From positions 1 through 64,000 of the forward strand of contig JACEEZ010005901.1 of the NCBI GenBank assembly GCA_016584305.1: a stretch of 64,000 nucleotides of DNA. The letters are read 5' to 3'. How positions within the stretch are numbered: the stretch's first letter is position 1; every line of letters starts with the position of its first letter. Position numbers and translations under genes: made by a program. Positions 34,435 to 45,174 of the stretch are shown here, piece after piece. Under the pieces are notes generated by a model, which did no database searches, had not been told where the DNA came from, and saw only the letters and a program-made list of their open reading frames with translations. Origin of the DNA: Chionoecetes opilio. Its lineage: Eukaryota; Arthropoda; Malacostraca; Decapoda; Majidae.

Positions 34435-35404
34435 TGGTGATGGTTTGGGTTTCTCCAGCTTGATAGTCCGTTTGCGTGAGCAGATTCACCTGTGCGTCGG
34501 TCAGCATCGTCGCCTTGGCCCATCCTAGTAGGTTGACCGTTGCTTGCCAATCCTTGGTCAGTCCCACCATTATAGTAGGAAGTGTCCATTCCTCCTCGCG
34601 GTCTGATTCGTAAATTCTACATCGGCGTGGATTCGGGCTTGGAAAATCCTAGGGTGACACAGAGTCATGTACGACACATGCGTTTTAGAGTTGATCTTAC
34701 CCCAGAAAGTTTTGCTGTTCCCAACCTTCGGTATGTCCAAGTTGAAAACTTCACCTGTCCCTGGCTGTGTGAATGGTCCTAGTGCACGCAAATAGCTATC
34801 CACAAGAGCGGGCACCAAAAAGTTCCCAGAGGTGATCTTAGCGTAATGCTGTTGTCCCTCAGGCACGTCGGTGTCTCCCTGTTGCTCCCGCAGATACTCC
34901 AGACGACACCACAACAGCTGAACACAGTAGTAAGCGAACATAGACTTAGAGATCAGAAAAGAGAACTCCGAATCCAAATCGCAGTACACACCGTACAGCT
35001 TATTGATAATCGTGGGCAGTCCTTGGTACGTAGGGTGGTAGATGGGGCGAGGCTTGATTTGTAATTGGCCTAGTGCTCCTTCAACATCCCACACACCGGA
35101 GTTGCATGGATCATTCTTCCATATTGATAGATCCTCCACTTGCTTCAGCGTCGGCTTTGGTCTTAGCTGCTGCTTGGTCCAACTTGCTCTGCTTGTCAGC
35201 GTGAGCAGGATTAGAACCGACCTCCAACGTCATCGGCTTAAATCCGACCTCCAGAGGTTTCCCTCGAAAGCCACCACGCCCTGGCCTCTTCCCCGGCCTC
35301 TGCCGCGGGATCGTCCTCGAGCTTGGAATGAGCTATTTTTCAGTATCCATTTCTATGTGCCTCTCTCGGCTTCTGTCTTCCGTTAATGGTAAACCAAAAT
35401 CCAG
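34435..35404 (-). pseudogene. Endogenous RNA-virus capsid-like sequence, copy 3 (C-terminus missing)
   Basis: Begins at the gap, so roughly the last 130 codons are absent. The frame is open for 189 codons at 34570-35139, the longest uninterrupted capsid-like stretch in the window. That stretch spans the YHPTYQGLPT, YYCVQLLW and QPGTGEVFNL motifs. Breaks occur near 34568 (single-base loss) and near 35152, at positions where copy 2 is intact. The RG-rich arm is shortened relative to copy 2. Confidence 0.55.
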
Positions 35405-35895
35405 CACTAAAAACTTTGCTGTTTTGGACTTTTCCCGTATCTATACGGGAAATGCGTTCTTTACTCTCAAAAACAATTCATAACTGTTCTTTGACTGGCA
35501 GGGTTCTGTGAAAAAAAATATATAGAACAATTATTTGTTCTTCGCAAGATGTAGTACAATTGGTATTGAGATCATTTTTACGTCTGTAGGAAAATAAAAC
35601 TCGACCAAATTTTTGGCAGCTTAAAAATGTCAGAACACTACCTTTATTGCGTTTCTCTATTTTTTACTATGAAAACTATTGACCCTAGACCAAAAATGGC
35701 ATGAATACTTTTTGTTAAGCTCAACGAGATCTACCCTAAGCATCTATCCGTTTCTTTTTGCTTATACAGATTTTTAGATATAATAGTTTTATATTTTGCG
35801 CACCCTTGTGCCGTTCAATGACCAGCAGCTTATTGATGCACCATACATATATCTTTCATCCGTCTAACATATTGTTATTTCTTGACGGAGACCTT
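35405..35895 (-). repeat. Tandem unit U, reverse copy R5 (partial)
   Basis: The short U segment between the capsid site and the Harbinger site, the same as 26491-26978 and 32361-32854. The central AATTATTATTGTTC block has lost one TTA here. Confidence 0.8.
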
Positions 35896-37776
35896 CGGCC
35901 GCTTTTTTAAACATGGACTAGGGAGAGTCTAACGTGGAGCTTCCATGTTAGACTCAAGTAGTACCAATGCCAAGAACGCGTGCTTTAGACACCAGCAGCG
36001 AGAGCTAACATGGTCTTATGTTGATCCACGACTGCGCTTGGGTTGGCAGCCCTGAACCAGGGAGATCATAATATATTGGGGGACGGAGGGGCGGAAGTGT
36101 CATTGGTCTCCGCGCCCTGCTACCGAGAACAACAAAACACACCATACCATATATGAACCAATATTCTTCATTTTTTCATTTTTTTTCCCCACAATTTTCC
36201 TTGACTTCATGGGCTCTTTTCCCATTTTTGGGATTTAAAGGGTTTGTCATGGTCATGTTATAGTTATTTTTTTAAGTTTGCAAAACCTAATGATCCCCTT
36301 AAATCACTAGTTGATATTTGGGAAATTCATAAAAAAAGGGGCCCCAAACCTATAAAAAAAAATATTTTAATATCGGTCGACTTTTTGGGAATCCAAAAGG
36401 GGTATAGTTCATTATAAAATTTTGGGCCGGGCCGGTGGGGGTTTTGGTGGGAAATCAAATGTTCTGAATTTCCCGCCCCGGTATACACAAAAGGCCCAAA
36501 GGATATTATAAATTAGACTACCCTTGAAAAAAAACCAATTTGGTCAGTGTGTCACAGTGAGGTGTTGGGCCCCCCCCCCCCCCGTGGGTTTTGTCTGACC
36601 AAAAAGAGGCGAACGGGGAAATTTCTCGTCCCTTTTAACAGATTTAACCGCCAGGGCCACGGATAGGGGCATACTTGGGGGGCGGGGGCCACCCAGTGGG
36701 GCTAAAATTTACTAATTTCGGGAAACGCAAGACTCAAACCCTTTATGATCGGGGCGCATCAAGGTATACCCTGGGTACGTCTCTGTAGTAATCAGGGGGA
36801 AATTTTTACGCTGAAAGGTTAATGGGCGCTTTGTATTATGAAAACATTCTGCGATAGTGGGGCAAAAAATGGGGCCCTTTTGGGGGGAAAAATTTAAAAG
36901 GGGCCGATCTTAGTTCAACCCCGGGGCAAACATAGTTTTTGGGTTTTAAGGTTAAGTTATTTTTTTGGGGTCGGGTTTTTGGGTTAGTTAAGGTTTTTTG
37001 ATAGGTTTGTGTTAAGTTTTTGGTTTGAGTTTTTTAAAGGTTTAAAAAAGCGTTCTCGGGACGATTTCCGAAAGAGGATTGTGGGGCCAAAATTTACCAC
37101 TCGTAAGTTGTCCCTTTACGAGGGATTTTTCGGGGGCATCCCCCGGGCCGAGGTGGAAAATTTATTTTGTGGAAATGGGAAAATTTCTGCCGTGGCCTCC
37201 CCGTAGAGGGATGTGGGAAACCCAAATTGTTAGCGAAAGACTAGACTTTTATGCCCAAAAAGAGAATAAAGGGCCCCTTCTGTTTTCCATTAATTAAAAA
37301 GGGAAAAATTTGGCTCCTGATGTCTTATAATGATTTGACTATTATTTTGCTGATAGTCGGGGACTCGGGGGGGGCGAGGGGGGATAAAAAAAACCCAGAT
37401 TTCGTGGGGGCCCCCAAAACGCCCCCCCTTTAAAATTTTTTTCTTAGAGGGCTTCTAATCGGGCAGTAAAACCCCTTGTTTTTAACATTCATTTTTTCCC
37501 CAAACGGGAATATTGACAAAAACCCCGCAAATTTTGTCTTAGCATGGGCATTTGCATGGGTATTTCGGAATATCTTTTGGACTCAAGTTTTGGGAAACGG
37601 GGGCCCGGGGTGTCAAAACCCATTTCCAATATTTTTCTCGTTATTTTTTAGACCAACTTGGGGGATTTAACCCCCCCCGGAAAAAATTTTTAAAAAAGGG
37701 AAAATTTCCCTGTCTAAACCCAGGGTTTTTAGTCTTAGGTTAGGCCAAGTCCCTTTTAAAAAAGAATGGGCCCCCG
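35896..37776. mobile_element. PIF/Harbinger-like element, copy 3 (very noisy)
   Basis: Same left end after ACCTT. From about 36170 on, the sequence is heavily altered by G and A run expansions (1.88 kb instead of 1.69 kb), yet block order is kept. It ends near GAATGGGCCCCCG, equivalent to the GAATCGGGCCG end of copy 1. Short open frames in this stretch are noise. Confidence 0.6.
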
Positions 37777-38108
37777 CTTGTTTTGCGGAAAATCGTATTC
37801 CATTTTTAAAAAAATGAAACCATTTCTTATTCCACAGATTTTTTACCATGTATGCAATTTTCCTTGATTTCTGGAATATTTCTTTTCGGGAAATTATGAC
37901 CTAAACAAAAAAACTTTATTTGGTCATATTCAATGGAATTTAAATTTGTTTTATACCACAGGGCCCCCTTTTGGATTTTTTGGTTTTTTTGTAACCCTCC
38001 GATGTTTTCTCGTAGCAAATACGGTTTTTTGAGATATTTTTTTGGAAAACTTTTGTTTCCCCCTTATTTTCCGCACCCTCCCCCCCTTATTTACATTCCA
38101 ACGCTAAC

Positions 38109-38156
<48 letters not shown>

Positions 38157-39595
38157 CGAACAATGGCGCTTCGCGCTTCAGTCTCTCAGTTTCCGTCTCA
38201 GAGATTAGACGTACGCGTGCGAGCTCTCCTGAAAGTCAGTTAGAGGGAACTTGATGAGACGAAAAGCTTTTGACTCCACCCTATATTTATTTTCTTAGTA
38301 TTATTTTATTAATATTTCACACCTATTGCGCCTTTGGGTTTTTATCTTCCTTGAGGCCTCAGGTGGTTGGCCTTATATGTAATTTCTAGAAGGCTGAGAT
38401 GGCTGGCCCTCGCTCGTGGTGTCGCAGGCTGGATTTGTTGAGTGACACATGTAATTAATTGAGGCTTATGCTTCCCCCTCGTGCCCTCTGCCACACTTGC
38501 AGTCGGAGGGGAAGTTGATGGGCAGCATGTGGGTGTCTTCGGCTACTCGACGACGGACAAAAAGTAGCTCCTGGCGAGTCTTTGAACTAGAGCAGTGGTT
38601 TTACCCTGGGGTACCTGTACCCAGCGGGTACGAAACCTTACACCTGGGGGTACGAGACATGCTGACCAATAATTCAATATCATATTTATAAGGAGGTTTG
38701 AATTAAATATTAAAAATTATTTTGTCTGTCTTGCCTTGTCTCTTTGCATCATTTTGTGAAGAAATTGGAGCTGAACATAGTGTTCCTGTTTTCCACACGG
38801 AAGTGAGGTGGCTCTCACGTACTACTTACACGTGTCTTCGAACTACACGAAGAAATCAAGAGGTTTCTTATAAATCAAGGCAGTGACATTGCTGACCACT
38901 TTGAAAACAGGGAGTTCATTTTGTCCTTAGCATACCTGGGCGGGAACCCAGCAACAAAGGTAGTAGCGCCAGCAACGACCATCTCTCCGAACTTCTTTTC
39001 CTTACGACTAAAGCTACAAAGCCTCCCTCGGTCGGTCGTTAACGCGTCGGAAGGCGCTGACTGGCTAAGACGAGTAATGACGTCATCAAGCTCATCATCA
39101 GTCACCAGCCAATGACAAACAGTTTTTAAAACTTCTCGACCAATCACAAGTCAGCGAGACATATTTCCGGGCAAGAATGGCATCCCAGACTGCCTCTCCC
39201 CCGCCTTCTGTCCCCATCATCTCCAAACTAATTCTCGTTTTATTCGGAATGCTTGCGTTTTAAGGAGTTTTAATGTATCAGATAATAAGATGTATAAGTA
39301 AGGAGCCTGTGTTGCTAGTGTTTTGGTGGTAGAAGGTGTGTGTGTGGGTTGAAATAGTGAATATTTGTGATATGGGATGGCCCCGCGGCAAGGCCTCTCC
39401 GTCACTCTGCCCCGCCATCAGTTACCCCATCATAACATCTTTAAATCACCCTTATTTAAGGTGACACACGGTGCTACATTGATTAAGATAATGACAAGTA
39501 TATATAACATCTCACCATAATCACTTAAGTTCTATAATAACGAGTAATAAGACGTTTAATCCTGCCCAAACCTACAGTGTCGGAGGAGCTGGCGG
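37777..39595 (-). repeat. Tandem unit U, reverse copy R6 (interrupted by 5-kb element)
   Basis: Noisy to about 38100, then clean. Poly-T at 38111-38154, hAT remnant at 38748-38935, uninterrupted foldback target at 38939-38950, then U continues to GAGCTGGCGG, where the long-TIR element is inserted. Confidence 0.85.
38748..38935 (+). pseudogene. hAT/ZBED-type transposase fragment in U copy R6
   Basis: Nearly identical to 19245-19437, with the same single frameshift between the HTEVRWLSR and TRVFELHEEI parts. That shared lesion shows the break predates amplification of U. Confidence 0.7.
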
Positions 39596-40335
39596 TGTAG
39601 CGGTCCAGGAGGTTTGGTTATCCAGAAGGTTGTGTTTTCGGATGCCATGTAGGGCGCCAGAGGTACGATGATTACTTTTCATTTCATCCCGCCGCGCGGA
39701 GAGGCAACAGCTTGCTCCCGGCTCCTGCCTCACCCCAGCCGACCCCACGGCCGGAGATTTCCGTGGCGGATTAATTCGCCGTAGGATACTCTGGGTGGAT
39801 TTACCCACTCATCTTCATCATTTATACATTTTTTCTCATCTTCACTGTCTTTCTTAAGTATATCTTTTGCGTCGTATTACCCAGTAATGTGAATATATAT
39901 AAGCACACTCGATGAGAGACGAATCTTCTTGTAAATCAAGGAAGCGTAGCTTTGCTTGTTACGGTTGCATGTATACAGGGCGTGGCGTTCTGTCAGGAGG
40001 CCTTGCCTTGCAACCCTCTGTCACCGGGCAGCGCGGTATCTCAACATGTAACGGCAGCATGTTATTTCTCCGTCAGGAGGCCGCCTGACACACCTCAGTC
40101 ACGGGGAAGCGAGACCAGCTGAGGCAGCGGCCTCTCTCAACTGCCTGTTGTTCTTCGTCAGGTGGCAGCCTGTCCCTCCACAATATCGGTGTAATGCATC
40201 TCACCATGTAGCGACATGATTTGTTCTCCGTCAGGAAGCAGCCTAGCTGCCATTCCTCAGTCAAGAGGCAGCTCGGCATATCTCACCATGTAGCGACCTC
40301 ATTTTGTTCTCATTATTTATACATTATTTACATTA
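39596..40335 (+). repeat. Left terminal inverted repeat of the 5-kb element
   Basis: Inverted match to about 43930-44663. The inner half contains degenerate tandem modules built on CATCTCACCATGTAGCGAC and CTCCGTCAGGAGGC-like words (three to four copies between 40000 and 40310). The outer half is GC-rich with GGCGGATTAATTCGCC near 39762-39778. Confidence 0.75.
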
Positions 40336-40859
40336 TATACCTTCAGTGTCACTCGGCAACAGCGAAATATCGCAAAGACATGACCCACATACTAGTGTTA
40401 TGTAGTGATAGGTATGTCCACATTGTGTTCATGTGCATTTGTAGTCTGTGTGTAATAAATAGCACGCGGCGTAAGGGCTTTCAGCTTATGTCTCGACACA
40501 CGGCGTATTGGTGATGCTTCACAAAGATGCCTTCTTCCTTTACTAGATGAAACCTCAACAGCTCCCTGCTGCTCCACACACCAGGCTGCATGCTGCTTTC
40601 AAACACTACTATCCTTTGAAGAAAAAGAAACATTAGAAATGCAAGCAAAAATAGATATTACATCAAACATGAGCATTAGAAGGTGATTTCCTGATATCTG
40701 GCAACTGACAAGGAAAACAATTGTTGAGTGGAGACTAATACCCATTTACCATTGGACTGCTGGTGATTACTCAATTACCTCAAAAAAAAAAAATCGTTCT
40801 GGGGAGCCTTCCTGTTAAGTGTGTCTCCAAGGATGAAGAAACACTACACACACACAAAA

Positions 40860-41220
40860 TGGTTGGATAAGAAGGTATACAGAGACACGATGCAAACATG
40901 CAAATCAGTAGGAGGAGGAGGAAGTTGACATGAGATGCCACGTTGATGTGCAAATCCGTAAGGAGGAGATAGATTATATACATAAGGATGAACAGACACC
41001 ATGGGACCCATCTGTCTATGAGGGTATAGGAGAAAAAACAACAGACACTATGCTGATAGGCAATGAGTGAAAGAATACGGAGGTAGGCAGTGTCAATACC
41101 TAACACGCTGATCAGTAAGAGGAAGATGAGGAGGCAGAGACACAATGCTAACATGCAAATTAGTGAGAAGAGGAGGAAGATTCAATACCAGCACGCAAAT
41201 CAGTTGGATGAGGAGTTTGG
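40860..41220. repeat. Degenerate GGAGGA-rich minisatellite
   Basis: Recurring ACATGCAAATCAGTAGGAGG-like blocks (about 40895, 40955, 41110, 41155 and 41195) spaced 40-150 bp apart. It lies in the interior of the 5-kb element. No gene. Confidence 0.6.
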
Positions 41221-41265
41221 AGGCTTACTAGATGAAATATTACAGTCTGTTCATTGAGAACAATG

Positions 41266-41445
41266 TTGAGGACATTGTCTGTCGAGGACATTGAGATCTT
41301 GGAAAGTTTTACATACTTTGGTAGCGCAGCACATAATGACGGCGGGTCATGTCAAGAAATCTTACGGCGGATTGGCATAAGCCACGGTGTTATGGACTCG
41401 CTCAGCAGGAGTATTTGGCGTTGTCGGTACCTGTGCGAGGGTGAT
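41266..41445 (+). pseudogene. Non-LTR retrotransposon fragment (post-RT region)
   Basis: The plus frame reads IEILESFTYFGSAAHND, then EILRRIGISHGVMDSLSRSI and WRCRYL. This matches the segment after the reverse transcriptase catalytic core in many arthropod non-LTR elements, where ESF.YLGS, RI..A.G.M..L and IW are conserved. About 60 codons remain; both sides are unrelated sequence. It is a dead fragment captured inside the 5-kb element. Confidence 0.65.
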
Positions 41446-41988
41446 TCGTCCCCGGCTAAAATGTCCCGGATGACTCGCCCCCGGGGTATTCAACCCTGGA
41501 GGATTTGTCCCCTTGTCTGTATTTTTTTACTTTAACGAAGCTCCATTACTGCAGCATGTATCATGTGCAGTATATATCTAGAAAGCTTAAAATTCTAAAA
41601 TATTCCTACATCTTGTATTAATTTCCAACAGTTTCATTAAGAACCTCCTACAAAATAACTTGTATATCTCTCAGCACTGTACCCTTTTTTACACCCTCTC
41701 TTACCTCGAATTAATTTTCCATCGTAAAGTGCCATATGACCTCCGATGTCTGGCACATTTTCCCTTTTTTAGCATTGAATCAATCTTCCATCGTAAAGAC
41801 CTCTTGTGTGCATGTGATACTATAATACCTCTTGTAGCATACAGGGCCCTGAGCTATTCTCGTGGTCGTGGTGTATATGATTGATCAATTTATTCCTTAA
41901 ATTGATGCACACTTTGCCACTATCACTTCTAGGCCATTCCAGGCATCTAAGTTTCTATTGGGAAAGCTGTAGCTACTTGTGTTACTCC

Positions 41989-42453
41989 TACCGTAGATAA
42001 CACTAAAGTCGCCAGGACTGTTTTTTTCTATGTACAGACGTGTAGTGGCGTTAATACTTACATTTCTACATCCATGATTTCAGGAAAGTTAGAAGGGGCT
42101 ATCTGGAAAGTCTGTCATTTTGTGTCTGCATCTGTGTCATAAGAGATATGGCTATAAATGATCAAATTACAAAAATATCAACAGAGTAGCGACCAACAAT
42201 AAGGTTGCCATCTAGAGTTTAGTATTTACTGAGTGTCCTCCCGACGTCGTCATCGCGCGAAAAAAAAAAAAATTGCAAAATTTGAAACCGTATATACATG
42301 CAGATACAAAGCATAAAACAACGCTGAAACAGGGTAGATTATACAGTCATGATATAAACTACTGTGTATTATCTTTAGTGGCACATACAAATTAGTAGCG
42401 ATGCTATAATTCGTAATATTTGGCGGCTGGCGACTATACTGTTATCTACGGTA
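41989..42453. mobile_element. Mariner-like MITE with TA ends
   Basis: The left end TACCGTAGATAACACTAAAG and the right end, whose complement is TACCGTAGATAACAGTATAG, are an inverted pair that continues to CGCCAG. TA flanks each end. Length is about 465 bp with no coding capacity. A related end is visible at about 54963-55045 (GGAGATAACACTATAGTCGC). TA target duplication suggests the Tc1/mariner superfamily. Confidence 0.6.
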
Positions 42454-43796
42454 CATGTTTCTTTTCTCAACTTTTCCTTGTGTCCCTTCAAATACCCCGA
42501 CTTTTTCTTCTCTTACTAGCAGGTTATTTCTGTCAACTTCTTCCAAGCCATTCATCTGTTAATACATATCTTGTTGTTAGGTTTTCCTCTCCCATTGTTC
42601 TTTTCCAAAGGTTGGCAGTTGTCTTTCCTCCTAGGTTAAATATTTCAACTAGACACCATCTTATTGCTAACCTTTGTATTTTTTTCTTTTTTTTTTACGT
42701 TCTTAATTTTGATGGGAAACCACAAAATTTATTTAAACTTCATAGTTTTAGTACCGAGTAGTTGGGAGAGCTGCCGCTTGTTATCTTTGTTCTTCATGAT
42801 GGCTGCGTGTCCAGGTAAAGGTGAGGTCAAAGTCAACTGGTATGCAATTGATCCTTCCCCGGTTCTTCTGTGCCTCTCATGATCCTTTGCACTGATACCA
42901 TCATACCGATCAAAAAGGACATCTCTACTTTGTAGTTGACCAGACAATTTTTTATTATTGACTCAAGTCAGACCATTTCCACGACAACTCCATTGTGCAC
43001 AGTGCTAATTGTTGATTTAAAGAACAAATATGTTGATTTAGAATATTAAATTCAAAACAGATTTTTGCTTTGATTTAGAACATATGCTATGTCAAATAGG
43101 GAATATATTCGTAATTTTCGTGACATACCTAATCAATATGCTAATTAGACAATTTATGGACAAATAAAAATATACACAGTAGCATCTTGCAGTTTTTACA
43201 TCATTGAGACTTAAAACTTAGGTCTAGACACCCATAGGAATTCTATAGGCGGCTTAATAAGGAAGATAATACGAATGTGCTAATTAGGGTCAATTATGCG
43301 AAATTGCTCAACAAATGCAAATTAGCAATCCGGCAGTTTCTGCATCCTTAGGATGTGTACATTACATTTCAAGCATAAAACCTTACTGTACTCAACAGTT
43401 TCCAGTTCACTATAGGGCATATAGGAACGGCTACCGTAGTCTAGACTAAATTTAAAGTGATAAGAGTCAGCTAGAGCAGATTTTTTTTACTTCCACCAAC
43501 TAGCTGCTCACCATATATGCATGGTGCATTTTGTGTGAGAATGAATTTCCATTCTAGATAAGCTCAAGTTAATTATAAGCTATATAGTAGGCTACTATGA
43601 AATACCAGCTATACCGATGACGACTTCAATACGAAGATTTCCTCAGATAAGAAGTAAATATATAAACAAATGCAATCACTGAAAATTAAAACTTAATTCA
43701 TTTAGAAAGGGGAACAAACGGAAAGCCAGAACCTGTCATGCCCTGCCACCTATAGCTACATGTACTAGGTAGACAAGGAAGGCCAAATGTTAACAG

Positions 43797-44450
43797 CAAA
43801 GCTACGCTACCTTTATTTACAACTATAGGATTCGTACAGTAATTAAGTATCTCATCGAGTGCGCTTATATCAATTCACATTACTGTGTAACGAGACGCAA
43901 AAGATATACGTAAAAAGACAGTGAAGGTGAGAAATAATGTATAAATAATGAGAACAAAATGAGGTCGCTACATGGTGAGATATGCCGAGCTGCCTCTTGA
44001 CTGAGGAATGGCAGCTAGGCTGCTTCCTGACGGAGAACAAATCATGTCGCTACATGGTGAGATGCATTACACCGATATTGTGGAGGGACAGGCTGCCACC
44101 TGACGAAGAACAACAGGCAGTTGAGAGAGGCCGCTGCCTCAGCTGGTCTCGCTTCCCCGTGACTGAGGTGTGTCAGCGGCCTCCTGACGGAGAAATAACA
44201 TGCTGCCGTTACATGTGAGATACCGCGCTGCCCGGTGACAGAGGGATGCAAGGCAAGGCCTCCTGACAGAAACGCCACGCCCTGTATACATGCAACGTAA
44301 CAAGCAAAGCTACGCTTCCTTGATTTACAAGAAGATTCGTCTCTCATCGAGTGTGCTTATATATATTCACATTACTGGGTAATACGACGCAAAAGATATA
44401 CTTAAGAAAGACAGTGAAGATGAGAAAAAATGTATAAATGATGAAGATGA
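43797..44450. repeat. Internal duplication in the right arm of the 5-kb element
   Basis: The block CAAAGCTACGCT...ATCGAGTG(C/T)GCTTATAT...GACGCAAAAGATATAC...GTATAAAT occurs at 43797-43935 and again at 44300-44450 in the same orientation. The modules with CATGGTGAGAT lie between them. The left arm has the outer block only once (about 39830-39965). Confidence 0.65.
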
Positions 44451-44663
44451 GTGGGTAAATCCACCCAGAGTATCCTACGGCGAATTAATCCGCCACGGAA
44501 ATCTCCGGCCGTGGGGTCGGCTGGGGTGAGGCAGGAGCCGGGAGCAAGCTGTTGCCTCTCCGCGCGGCGGGATGAAATGAAAAGTAATCATCGTACCTCC
44601 TGGCGCCCTACATGGCATCCGAAAACACAACCTCTGGATAACCAAACCTCCCGGACCGCTACA
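43930..44663 (-). repeat. Right terminal inverted repeat of the 5-kb element
   Basis: Complement of 39596-40335, with few differences such as a missing TA near 44620. It ends in GGACCGCTACA next to the GCGG duplication. Confidence 0.75.
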
Positions 44664-44975
44664 GCGGCTCCGCCCGCCGCCTCTCAAAAGTTTTGAGTCA
44701 AAACCCGCCGTCATCCGCCTCACCTGTGCCTTCCTGAAGAAGTCAGGTCAGCTCCCACGCATGTGATAGCACCATAGGATATCATCAGGGATCATAGGAT
44801 TCCTCAAGGAGTTCTCGCACCCCTACTAAATATTACCAAAGACATCTATCTCCCATGGTGCAGATATCCACCTCACGGGCTTCATGCTGCTGCTGCTGCT
44901 GCTGCTGCTGCCGAAGGCCGCGCTGCCAGACGTGGATGAGTCCCTTGCTTGTATTTCATCTCTTTACTCATATAT
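44664..44975 (-). repeat. Tandem unit U, reverse copy continuing after the 5-kb element
   Basis: Starts at GCGGCTCCGCC and carries the (GCT)n tract expanded to about 9 units at 44886-44911 (3-5 in other copies). It ends at the TTTACTCATATATATGA boundary. Confidence 0.8.
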
Positions 44976-45170
44976 ATGACTAATATCCATCCAAATGCAA
45001 TCATATGTCTACATTCACCTAGTGAAATGATATTTCATAGCATACCAAGCAATAATAAGCGAGCCTGGAGACTCCCTACCTCTGCTAATACCAGTCTCGA
45101 GCAGTCGTTGGCCAGTGTGCATGTTTACGACCAAACCTACGACTTTTCCGTGCTGTGGGTTCCTGTTACG
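44976..45170. repeat. Alternative U-flanking segment, copy 2
   Basis: Matches 24021-24225 (TAATATCCATCCAAATGCAA, CATAGCATACCAAGCAATAA, GCAGTCGTTGGCCAGTGTGC) with about 10% differences. It is followed here by the 3' end of a LINE instead of U. Confidence 0.7.
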
Positions 45171-45174
45171 ACCG

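Larger units (their letters stand above)
39596..44663. mobile_element. 5.07-kb element with long inverted terminal repeats
   Basis: Inserted in U between GAGCTGGCGG and GCGGCTCC. GCGG lies on both sides (39592-39595 and 44664-44667) and is single at the unoccupied site, giving a 4-bp target duplication. The outer ends are TGTAGCGGTCC and GGACCGCTACA. The terminal inverted repeats are about 740 bp (39596-40335 and about 43930-44663) and highly similar. The 3.6-kb interior holds a GA-rich tract, a LINE fragment and a MITE, but I recognise no transposase, integrase or polymerase. It is likely a non-autonomous foldback/long-TIR transposon of uncertain superfamily. Confidence 0.75.

Noticed and set aside
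40780..41154. 124-codon minus-strand hydrophobic frame
   Set aside because: Complement of a GGAGGA-rich minisatellite (CTCCTCCT gives Leu/Ser/Pro); not a membrane protein gene.
42420..42761. 113-codon hydrophobic frame in the 5-kb element
   Set aside because: Starts inside the end of a MITE and runs through T-rich DNA; hydrophobicity comes from TTT/CTT codons; no family recognised.
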